Below, one piece after another: positions 1-5,371 of a DNA stretch of 7,706 bases (position 1 is the stretch's first letter; each line of letters opens with the position of its first letter). The stretch comes from Methylocapsa sp. Lineage in GTDB: Bacteria > Pseudomonadota > Alphaproteobacteria > Rhizobiales > Beijerinckiaceae. The stretch spans positions 1 through 7,706 of the forward strand of contig PLUZ01000168.1 in the NCBI GenBank assembly GCA_003162995.1, in the 5' to 3' direction. The position numbers were made by a program, and so were the translations under genes. Below the pieces are notes generated by a model. It worked only from the letters and a program-made list of their open reading frames with translations, was not told where the DNA came from and ran no database searches.

Positions 1-53
1 GTGCCATTACGGGCCGCGTGCATCCAAGGCATTGGTGCGGTAGACTGGCGTTC

Positions 54-1334
54 ATGATGAGAAATTTTGGACCGGAGGATTTCGCGAGGCGGCTTTTGCC
101 AAAGCCGGTGACCGCCGTGTTTGCGGCGGTGACATTGCTGCTGAGTCTGGCAAGCAGCCCGCCCGCATTTGCGCAAGGCGATCCTTTTGCCTGGTTCGAG
201 CAATTCTTCCGGCCGCAGCAGCCAAGCCACGTCGCAAAGCCGAGGCCGGAATTCCACCGAACCGCGCCGCGAGAGCATCTGTCTCGGCCACGATCAAGCT
301 ATCCGGCGGCCGAAAGAGCGGCTCGCCTGCCGACGGAGAGAGCAGGCGAAAAAGCCATCGCAAAGGAGCCCGGAAAGCCCGACGTCGCGCCAAGCTTTTT
401 CGTCGCGGTCCTTGGCGACAGCCTCGGCCAGATGCTGGCGCAAGGACTGAGCGAGGCGTTCGAGAACCGGCCGGAGGTCGCGATCCTTCGCAAGGCGAAG
501 GAAAATTCGGGTCTCGTCCGCGACGATTTCTTCGATTGGACCAAAGCCACGCAGGACTTGCTCGCGAGCGGCGAGAAAATCGACTACGCGGTCATGCTGA
601 TCGGCAGCAACGACCGGCAAACCTTGCACGACGCCAATGGCGGCTACGAGCCAGGAACGCCGGAATGGCAGGCGGCCTACACGCAACGGATCGAAACGAT
701 CGCCGGTATGTTCCGCGATAAGAAAATTCCACTCATCTGGGTCGGGCTTCCAATCCTGAAAAGCGAGCGGCTCTCCGCCGACGCGGTGACCTTCAACCAA
801 TTTTATCGCGCCTACGCCGAAAAGGCAGGCGCCACCTACATCGACATATGGGAGGCCTTTGCCGACGAGGCCGGGCAATACAGCGCTTCCGGCCCCGACA
901 TTAACGGCCAGACCGTACGGCTGCGTGCCGGCGATGGGGTCCATTTCACGAAGGCCGGCGCGCGCAAGCTCGCGCATTTCGTGGAGCCAGAAATCCGCCG
1001 CAAGCTCGAAGAGGTGCAGCCCAATATCGAGCCGGAAATGCAGCCAGGCCTCGCGCCGAATCCGGCGAATGGTCCAAATGATGGCGCGGGAACGCCTGCG
1101 AATGTCTCGGCTTTGCCTGGAGGACAAGCCGCGCCGCCGAAGCCCGTTGCGGGCCCGGTCCTGCCGTTGACCGCCCCTGCTCTTGCCCCCGGCGGCGAGC
1201 TCGCAACACGGGTGGCCCCCGCCAGGGCAGCGAATAATGATGCGCGAAATTTGATCGAGCAAACTTTGCAGCAGGGCAAACCGGTCGCCCCCAAGCCGGG
1301 CCGAGCCGACGATTTCTCCTGGCCAAGACCTTAA
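54..1334 (+). CDS. Exported DUF459-family SGNH/GDSL hydrolase
   Basis: Predicted periplasmic serine esterase/hydrolase of the SGNH superfamily, DUF459 branch, 426 aa from this start. A hydrophobic signal segment ends in 'PPAFAQ' (about residues 17-41). The SGNH blocks are in order: 'VLGDSLGQ' with nucleophile Ser123, 'IGSNDRQ' at about 183-189, and 'DGVHFTKAG' with Asp294 and His297, which completes a Ser-Asp-His triad. A Pro/Ala-rich tail (about 320-390) ends in 'GRADDFSWPRP', which resembles other DUF459 C-termini. The substrate is unknown. Two peptidoglycan cross-linking genes follow, so an O-acetyl or other envelope ester is a reasonable guess only. The start is uncertain: the frame is open to the window edge, GTG 18 and TTG 96 (GAGG six bases upstream, short clean signal peptide) are alternatives, and ATG 54 was chosen as the ATG nearest the signal peptide. 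Confidence 0.85.
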   Translation: MMRNFGPEDFARRLLPKPVTAVFAAVTLLLSLASSPPAFAQGDPFAWFEQFFRPQQPSHVAKPRPEFHRTAPREHLSRPRSSYPAAERAARLPTERAGEKAIAKEPGKPDVAPSFFVAVLGDSLGQMLAQGLSEAFENRPEVAILRKAKENSGLVRDDFFDWTKATQDLLASGEKIDYAVMLIGSNDRQTLHDANGGYEPGTPEWQAAYTQRIETIAGMFRDKKIPLIWVGLPILKSERLSADAVTFNQFYRAYAEKAGATYIDIWEAFADEAGQYSASGPDINGQTVRLRAGDGVHFTKAGARKLAHFVEPEIRRKLEEVQPNIEPEMQPGLAPNPANGPNDGAGTPANVSALPGGQAAPPKPVAGPVLPLTAPALAPGGELATRVAPARAANNDARNLIEQTLQQGKPVAPKPGRADDFSWPRP

Positions 1335-1366
1335 TCGGCCAAGACCTACGCTGACGGGCCAAGACC
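1321..1366. repeat. Three direct copies of GGCCAAGACC
   Basis: The ten-base word GGCCAAGACC occurs exactly at 1321-1330, 1337-1346 and 1357-1366. The first copy is inside the last codons of the DUF459 gene and the other two lie just after its stop codon. It may be a small local duplication that extended the 3' end of the gene. No function is evident. Confidence 0.6.
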
Positions 1367-1386
1367 CTGACCCGTCCGCACGGACG
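1353..1386 (+). terminator. Weak overlapping hairpins after the DUF459 gene
   Basis: GACGGG (1353-1358) pairs with CCCGTC (1371-1376), and CGTCC (1373-1377) can instead pair with GGACG (1382-1386) around a four-base loop. The two hairpins share bases and exclude each other. They lie 20-50 bases after the stop codon. A run of A rather than T follows, so this is not a standard intrinsic terminator; it may be a 3'-end stabilising structure or a factor-assisted stop. Confidence 0.3.
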
Positions 1387-1461
1387 CCAAACTCCGCCAA
1401 AAAAAAGACACAACTTTAAGACGCGCGATGGAACAAACCGCACAGCTTCCACGTTAATTAT

Positions 1462-1467
1462 TTGACA
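1462..1467 (+). promoter_or_regulatory. Possible -35 box (TTGACA) before first L,D-transpeptidase
   Basis: An exact TTGACA lies 37 bases before the chosen start of the next gene. No good -10 hexamer is found at 16-18 bases; the nearest AT-rich word (TTATTA, 1494-1499) is 26 bases away. It is therefore only a candidate promoter element. Confidence 0.25.
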
Positions 1468-1504
1468 ACCTTGATTGGAGCTTTCGGACGGGGTTATTAA
1501 ACAG

Positions 1505-2116
1505 ATGTTGAAGATGCATGTTTCGAAGATAAATTTGCTTGCGGTGGCGGGCTTCGCCACGCTGATCGCGACAGGTGCGCAAGCTTTTGACGGAGGTTCG
1601 CCCGGGGGGCTCATGAACCGTCAAATTCAGCCTGTGAGCCTGCCAACGGACCTCCGGCGCGACGTTCAGCCAACACGTACGTTGGTCGACGACCCTACCG
1701 GTGAGCGGGCTGGCACGATCACGATAGACACCAAGAACCGCTATCTTTATCTGTCGATGGCAGACGGCAAGGCGATGCGCTATGAAGTCGGCGTTGGCCG
1801 CGATGGCTTCGCATGGAGTGGCCGCGCCCGAATCGGGCGGCGTGCCGAATGGCCCAGTTGGACGCCCCCCGCCGCCATGCGGTTGCGCCGGCCGGATCTG
1901 CCGCGCGTGATGGAAGGCGGCCTTGCCAATCCGCTGGGCGCCCGCGCCATGTATCTCTACAATGGTCACGGCGATACGATGTTTCGTATCCACGGCACCA
2001 ATGAGCCGGACACGATTGGCCGGGCGGTATCTTCTGGCTGCATTCGCCTCTTGAACGACGATATCGTCGATCTCTATGAGAGGGTCAAGGTCGGCGCACC
2101 GGTTGTCGTGCTCTGA
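1505..2116 (+). CDS. Periplasmic L,D-transpeptidase, YkuD domain (first of two)
   Basis: Predicted L,D-transpeptidase (ErfK/YbiS/YcfS/YnhG type), 203 aa. Such enzymes use a catalytic cysteine to form 3-3 peptidoglycan cross-links or to attach proteins to peptidoglycan in the periplasm. A signal peptide at residues 1-27 ends 'ATGAQA'. The YkuD domain spans about 69-203, starting 'GTITIDTKNRYLYL'. The active site is '[12 protein letters not shown]' with His163, then 'AVSSGCIRL' with Cys179. Ser replaces the His of the common SHGC form. There is no LysM or other binding domain. ATG 1505 gives a compact signal peptide and has GGACGGGG 11 bases upstream; ATG 1514 and TTG 1475 are alternatives. It lies 170 bases after the DUF459 gene and is closed by a strong terminator, so it may be transcribed alone or with the gene before it. 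Whether it cross-links or anchors proteins cannot be told from sequence. Confidence 0.9.
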   Translation: MLKMHVSKINLLAVAGFATLIATGAQAFDGGSPGGLMNRQIQPVSLPTDLRRDVQPTRTLVDDPTGERAGTITIDTKNRYLYLSMADGKAMRYEVGVGRDGFAWSGRARIGRRAEWPSWTPPAAMRLRRPDLPRVMEGGLANPLGARAMYLYNGHGDTMFRIHGTNEPDTIGRAVSSGCIRLLNDDIVDLYERVKVGAPVVVL

Positions 2117-2145
2117 ACAGCCGTTCATTGATCGAGGCAATATGA

Positions 2146-2181
2146 GACCGGTTTGGCGGCTTGCCAAACCGGTCAATTTTT
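2146..2181 (+). terminator. Strong intrinsic terminator after first L,D-transpeptidase
   Basis: A perfect 12-bp stem, GACCGGTTTGGC (2146-2157) with GCCAAACCGGTC (2163-2174), closes a five-base loop and is followed by AATTTTT (2175-2181). This is a textbook rho-independent terminator 30 bases after the stop codon. It separates the two tandem transpeptidase genes. It also rules out any start of the second gene at the TTG at 2153, which is inside the stem. Confidence 0.92.
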
Positions 2182-2293
2182 GCTTTCAAATCGGCAGTCC
2201 AGCGCAAAATCTCGAATGCGGCCGCCCGGTTTGCCGTTTTTTCAGATCATGATGCGCCGTTCACTCGATCGAAGGCGAAATTCGAGTCTCATC

Positions 2294-3100
2294 ATGCGTG
2301 CAACATCACTCCGCATTACCGCAACGCGCGGAGCCGGTCTCGTCCTGGCGTTCGTGCTCCTGATCCCGGCGTCGCCGGCTTTCGCACAATGGCATGATTA
2401 TTCGGGCTATCAGGCCTATCCGACCTATCCGTCCAACGGGTATCCAGGATATCCGGCGTATCCTGCCTATCCAGCTTATCCGGCCTATTCCAACCCATAT
2501 CCCGTCTATCCGGGCGATCCGCCGCCCGCGCAACAGTATCGCGGCCGCCCGAATGCCTATGGCGCGTCTCCCTACGAAGACCCCTATGCGCCGGCATCGC
2601 GCGGCCAATCCTACGGCAACGGTGATCTCGAGCTTGGTGTAAATCTCAATCAGAGAACCGCGGCGGAGGTGCAGAACCCCACCAATGAGCCACCCGGCAC
2701 GATCGTGATCGACACAGGCTCCCGGCATTTGTACCTCGTACAGCCCGGCGGCGGTGCCATACAATATGGCATCGGCGTCGGACGTCAGGGGTTTGAGTGG
2801 AAAGGCGTCGCCCGCGTCGGTCGTAAATCCGAATGGCCACGCTGGATTCCTCCAAAGGATATGTTGAAGCGGCGCCCCGATCTGCCTGAAGAAATGGATG
2901 GCGGGCTCGAGAACCCGCTCGGCGCCCGAGCGCTCTATCTTTTCCAGGGCAACAAGGACACGCTGTTTCGCATCCACGGCACCAATGAGCCGGACTCGAT
3001 CGGCAAGGCCGTCTCCTCCGGTTGCATCCGGATGATGAATGCCGATGTTATCGATCTCTACAAGCGGGTTGTAGTTGGCACTAAGGTCGTCGTGTTGTAG
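2294..3100 (+). CDS. Periplasmic L,D-transpeptidase with Tyr/Pro repeat (second of two)
   Basis: Second YkuD-family L,D-transpeptidase, 268 aa from this start. A signal peptide (residues 1-31, ending 'PASPAFA') leads to a low-complexity segment (about 36-75) of 'YPAYP'-type repeats, then a Pro/Gly-rich linker to about 110. The catalytic domain covers about 134-268. It has '[13 protein letters not shown]', '[12 protein letters not shown]' with His228 and 'AVSSGCIRM' with Cys244. The catalytic half is closely similar to the preceding gene ('NPLGARA', 'GTNEPD', 'AVSSGCIR' shared), so the pair looks like a tandem duplication. The Tyr/Pro region is absent from the first copy and may act as a flexible, wall-spanning spacer or protein-interaction segment (inference). 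ATG 2294 gives a normal signal peptide; its Shine-Dalgarno is weak. ATG 2249 and 2252 would give an unusually long basic n-region. Confidence 0.88.
   Translation: MRATSLRITATRGAGLVLAFVLLIPASPAFAQWHDYSGYQAYPTYPSNGYPGYPAYPAYPAYPAYSNPYPVYPGDPPPAQQYRGRPNAYGASPYEDPYAPASRGQSYGNGDLELGVNLNQRTAAEVQNPTNEPPGTIVIDTGSRHLYLVQPGGGAIQYGIGVGRQGFEWKGVARVGRKSEWPRWIPPKDMLKRRPDLPEEMDGGLENPLGARALYLFQGNKDTLFRIHGTNEPDSIGKAVSSGCIRMMNADVIDLYKRVVVGTKVVVL
2401..2516 (+). repeat. Coding tandem repeat (TAT-CC-based, Tyr/Pro)
   Basis: Degenerate tandem repeats with six-base and twelve-base periods built on TATCCN/GCCTATCC encode 'YPAYP'-like units in the second L,D-transpeptidase. The most regular part is about 2440-2490, where four consecutive 'AYP' or 'GYP' units occur. 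Third-position differences between units show that the repeat is not a very recent exact expansion. Confidence 0.8.
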
Positions 3101-3268
3101 CGAAGGCCATGCGGCCAGCTTCCGGCCGGTGCCCAGTTTGCAGCAGTGTCAAGAAGTTGAGCTCCGGGCTAGCCGCGCTGTCTGGAGGGGCTTTATGTTT
3201 GATGTTCCCCGCTTTGGATTGAGCACGACATAAAAGGCAGCTGCATCCAGCTTGCCATCGTGGTCATT
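3101..3268. other. Intergenic stretch with no convincing gene
   Basis: No gene with a start, ribosome-binding site and family features is seen. Just after the transpeptidase stop there is a small GC-rich hairpin (CGGCC 3112-3116 with GGCCG 3124-3128) without a T-run, at most a weak terminator. On the minus strand, 3149-3268 is open and reads 'NDHDGKLDAAAFYVVLN' at its beginning. This resembles part of an EF-hand loop but has no start codon and lacks the first and last calcium ligands, so it is at best a gene remnant. Confidence 0.45.
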
Positions 3269-3436
3269 GGAGCATGTCCCGAAAAAGTTGCTCGATTTTT
3301 TCGATTCTGACAGGCTTCAACTCATTGAATCTGCGCTGCATCCTTATCGGTCAAATCATTCCATTTGATCTAGACGCGCTCCAAGGCAACGCTGAAAAAC
3401 CTAGCAATCCCCATAGCATTCCCAGCCATCGCTAGA

Positions 3437-3467
3437 CCATGATCGCTTCAAGAAGAAGCGCTCATGG
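3437..3467. repeat. Near-perfect 31-nt palindrome inside the element
   Basis: CCATGA (3437-3442) pairs with TCATGG (3462-3467) and CGCTTC (3444-3449) pairs with GAAGCG (3455-3460). One T/C mismatch separates the two helices and the loop is five bases. CCCCTTTCTCTTT follows on the plus strand, so it could work as a weak transcription stop. It is more probably a structural part of the repeat element. Confidence 0.65.
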
Positions 3468-3489
3468 CCCCTTTCTCTTTAGTTGTACC

Positions 3490-3532
3490 GCATGATCTTT
3501 TCCAAAAAGTCTGCAACTTTTTGGGGTCATGC
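3490..3532. repeat. REP-like palindrome, GCATGA...TCATGC
   Basis: Outer arms GCATGA (3490-3495) and TCATGC (3527-3532) surround a 9-bp perfect stem, CCAAAAAGT (3502-3510) with ACTTTTTGG (3516-3524), with a five-base CTGCA loop. The arrangement is like the palindromic intergenic repeat common in Rhizobiales. Its right arm also serves as the right terminal repeat of the larger element. Confidence 0.6.
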
Positions 3533-3647
3533 TCTCGTTTGGGCCGCGGAGGTAGCAATTCTTCGCGACTGAGGCTCCGTCAACACATTGATTTTATTAG
3601 CAGATAGCCTCTCCCTAAGCGATTAATTGAATTATATCGTATGTTAA

Positions 3648-3676
3648 TTGTCAATAGTCATTAATCATAAAATAAT
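3648..3676 (+). promoter_or_regulatory. Possible promoter of the BNR-repeat gene
   Basis: The stretch 3590-3690 is much more AT-rich than the rest of the window. TTGTCA (3648-3653) and AATAAT (3671-3676) stand 17 bases apart and fit a sigma-70 type promoter about 75 bases before the start at 3753. Other AT-rich words nearby could serve as the -10, so the exact boxes are uncertain. Confidence 0.3.
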
Positions 3677-3741
3677 TTATTATTCACCCGCCCAACCCCG
3701 TGATGACGGTGGTTGCCATTGCGAAAAAAAAGAAAATCAAT

Positions 3742-3745
3742 GGAG
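3742..3745 (+). promoter_or_regulatory. Ribosome-binding site for the start at 3753
   Basis: GGAG lies seven bases before ATG 3753, a near-ideal Shine-Dalgarno. It decides that translation of the BNR gene originally began at 3753, in a different frame from the main body of the protein. Confidence 0.65.
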
Positions 3746-3752
3746 TATACCT

Positions 3753-3866
3753 ATGAAATTAGGTCTAGCTCAAGCGGTGATTTTATGCGTTGCCATAGGG
3801 GGACTTATCCAAATTGCGAAGCTCGGCGACGGCGTGCGCAGCGCCCCCGAACGAGATCCCCAATAA
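3753..3866 (+). pseudogene. Detached signal-peptide start of the BNR-repeat gene
   Basis: A 37-codon frame begins with ATG behind a good Shine-Dalgarno and encodes 'MKLGLAQAVILCVAIGGLI', a typical basic-then-hydrophobic export signal. It then runs into a hydrophilic, Arg-rich end and stops. The large downstream frame lies one base further on, and it opens only at 3799 with signal-peptidase-like sequence ('SSATACAAPP'). The two pieces look like one gene split by a net +1 frameshift between about 3798 and 3840. The G-run at 3798-3802 is a possible site. It could instead be a sequencing error, or a short leader peptide, which is less likely. Confidence 0.6.
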
Positions 3867-5271
3867 TATACAATCTGTGGATCCCGAAGATCTCATTCTT
3901 CTCGAATCCGGCGGGAAGGCCCCGGCATTGAAGCCGCCAGGACTCTCTATCTTCATCGCTGACACGGTGATGAACAACAACGATACATCCTTGAAGAAAA
4001 GCGGCGCCTCCGGCGATAGGGAAATTAGCATCGGTGTCGACCCGAAGAACACAAACCGGGTCGTCATCAGCGATGTTTCAGGCGGTCCCGACGCCACCGT
4101 GCTGCTTTGGCTGTCAACAGATGGAGGCACAACTTGGATCAAAGAGTTGACGACCAATTCACCGCGGGCAAGCAGCGTACTTGGCTGCCCCTGCGATCAG
4201 ACTGCTGAGTTCGCCCAATTTTACAGTCTTACTGGCGCGATCAGCAAGATCGCCGGTTCAGTTGGAGCCTATGATAATTTTAACCTGCAAGGCTTTATCC
4301 CACCGGTGAGTCAGCTCGCCGGTCTAGACATCAAGGAGCAGCCGTGGCTGCTGACAGGCCGTAGCACGAGTGCGGCAGGGGTCTCGGAATCTGTCTCCGT
4401 CGCACACGGCGATTTCAGCACCGTTCTACCGCAGCGGGTGGCCGTTCCCGCTGGAATTGACCGGCGCAGGTTCACCAACGGCATCCACCGCACTGGCGCC
4501 TCCGTCGGCGTTGTAAATCTCGGCTATCGGCTAGCGAGCGATCCGCGCTCCGGCGCGCTCTACAATCTGTTCCAACGATGGAGAAATGCTGGAGGCGGCG
4601 ACTCACAGAATATTAATTATATGCTCAACCGTTCCACCGACGGCGGTAGGACGTGGGAGCTGAACGGCAGCCCCGAAGGCATCGTCGTCGCCAAAGCCGA
4701 CAGCACGCAGCCGTTGCCCAAATTCTGCACGGTCAACGCAACACTTGGCGGGGCCGATCAAGCAGTGGTCGATCCGCAAACCGGCGACGTGTTCTATGTT
4801 TACGGCAAACGCGATCCGGAAACAGGCAACAACCGGCTCGCCGTGCGGCGGCTTTCCGACGACAAGCATCGCGGCCTTGCGATCGGGCCGGAAGTTTTCG
4901 TCACCGGACAAGTGCAGGCTGCCATACCAGCTGTGGCAATCACCTCAAACGACACCCTTGGCGTCTTCTATTACGTGTGTGACGGCATGTCGCTCGCCGG
5001 ATTTCCGATTCTCACGGCTCATTTCAGCGTCAGCACAGACCAAGGCAATAGTTTCATCGACAACGCGCTTGCAACTTTCTTGTCGCCGGCCAAGGACGAC
5101 GGCAACCCAAGACAACAGGTGCTCGGCAACTACATGCAGACGAAAGCAGTGGGCGACATCTTCTTTGGTGTTTTCATCGGGAACGGCGAGCCATTTAGGT
5201 CGAGCATCTCAAGCACGCACCCGGTCTTCTATAAGGTGTCGGTCGGGAGACAGATTGGTCTCGCGCAGTAA
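3814..5271 (+). CDS. Secreted BNR/Asp-box repeat protein, sialidase-like propeller (5' end frameshifted)
   Basis: Large frame, 485 codons from TTG 3814, encoding a protein of the sialidase/BNR-repeat superfamily. Three Asp-box motifs (S-x-D-x-G-x-[TS]-[WF]) are visible: 'STDGGTTW' at 101-108, 'STDGGRTW' at 274-281 and 'STDQGNSF' at 407-414. Each sits on a beta-strand-like segment such as 'ISIGVDPKNTNRVVISDV' (71-88), as expected of a beta-propeller. No sialidase arginine triad or other catalytic set can be assigned, so glycosidase activity is not supported. The protein is probably extracytoplasmic: an export signal is encoded just upstream in another frame (3753 onward), and the N-terminus here reads like the end of a signal peptide. 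No good ribosome-binding site or ATG exists near 3814; the first in-frame ATG is at 3970. The body has no internal stop, so damage, if real, is recent. It stands alone between a repeat element and the convergent gltD. Confidence 0.72.
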   Translation: MRSSATACAAPPNEIPNNIQSVDPEDLILLESGGKAPALKPPGLSIFIADTVMNNNDTSLKKSGASGDREISIGVDPKNTNRVVISDVSGGPDATVLLWLSTDGGTTWIKELTTNSPRASSVLGCPCDQTAEFAQFYSLTGAISKIAGSVGAYDNFNLQGFIPPVSQLAGLDIKEQPWLLTGRSTSAAGVSESVSVAHGDFSTVLPQRVAVPAGIDRRRFTNGIHRTGASVGVVNLGYRLASDPRSGALYNLFQRWRNAGGGDSQNINYMLNRSTDGGRTWELNGSPEGIVVAKADSTQPLPKFCTVNATLGGADQAVVDPQTGDVFYVYGKRDPETGNNRLAVRRLSDDKHRGLAIGPEVFVTGQVQAAIPAVAITSNDTLGVFYYVCDGMSLAGFPILTAHFSVSTDQGNSFIDNALATFLSPAKDDGNPRQQVLGNYMQTKAVGDIFFGVFIGNGEPFRSSISSTHPVFYKVSVGRQIGLAQ

Positions 5272-5293
5272 GCGTAGACCTCCTCTGCCAGGC

Positions 5294-5319
5294 CGTGGGA
5301 GCGTGCAAATGCTCCCACG
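5294..5319. terminator. Hairpin between convergent BNR gene and gltD
   Basis: CGTGGGAGC (5294-5302) pairs perfectly with GCTCCCACG (5311-5319) around an eight-base loop, in the 100-base gap between two genes that point at each other. T-tracts are weak on both sides (AGTCCACTTTATT on the plus strand), so it is a likely but not ideal bidirectional terminator. Confidence 0.65.
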
Positions 5320-5371
5320 AGTCCACTTTATTGCGGCTGTAGTTAGCTTGTGTTGCGACAAGCGATGATAT

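Larger units (their letters stand above)
3269..3535. repeat. MITE/REP-like element with terminal inverted repeats
   Basis: The 22 bases at 3269-3290 and the 22 bases at 3514-3535 are inverted repeats of each other with three mismatches (cores AAAAAGTTG and CAACTTTTT, outer GAGCATG and CATGCTC). They enclose about 223 bases with no coding capacity but several nested hairpins: 3280-3303, 3351-3368 (TCAAAT/ATTTGA), 3437-3467 and 3490-3532. The GCATGATC...AAAAAGT word resembles palindromic repeats scattered in intergenic DNA of many Rhizobiales. It is probably a dispersed, non-autonomous repeat or a composite of two. No target-site duplication is obvious at the ends. Confidence 0.55.

Noticed and set aside
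294..1400. Minus-strand open frame of 368 codons opposite the DUF459 gene
   Set aside because: The plus strand encodes a complete SGNH hydrolase with signal peptide and catalytic triad; the minus frame shows only composition-driven openness.
2180..2210. Promoter TTGCTT-N19-CAAAAT before the second L,D-transpeptidase
   Set aside because: Both boxes match poorly and the spacing is too long; a promoter must exist in 2182-2293 but I cannot place it.
2153..2293. Upstream extension of the second L,D-transpeptidase to TTG 2153
   Set aside because: The start would lie within the stem of the intrinsic terminator, and the extension would bury the signal peptide 47 residues inside the protein.
3112..3128. 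GC hairpin after the second L,D-transpeptidase as a terminator
   Set aside because: The stem is only five pairs and no T-run follows; not convincing as an intrinsic terminator.
3269..3535. CRISPR array or tRNA-like element
   Set aside because: The repeats are inverted and occur as single pairs, not as regularly spaced direct repeats, and no tRNA cloverleaf can be drawn.
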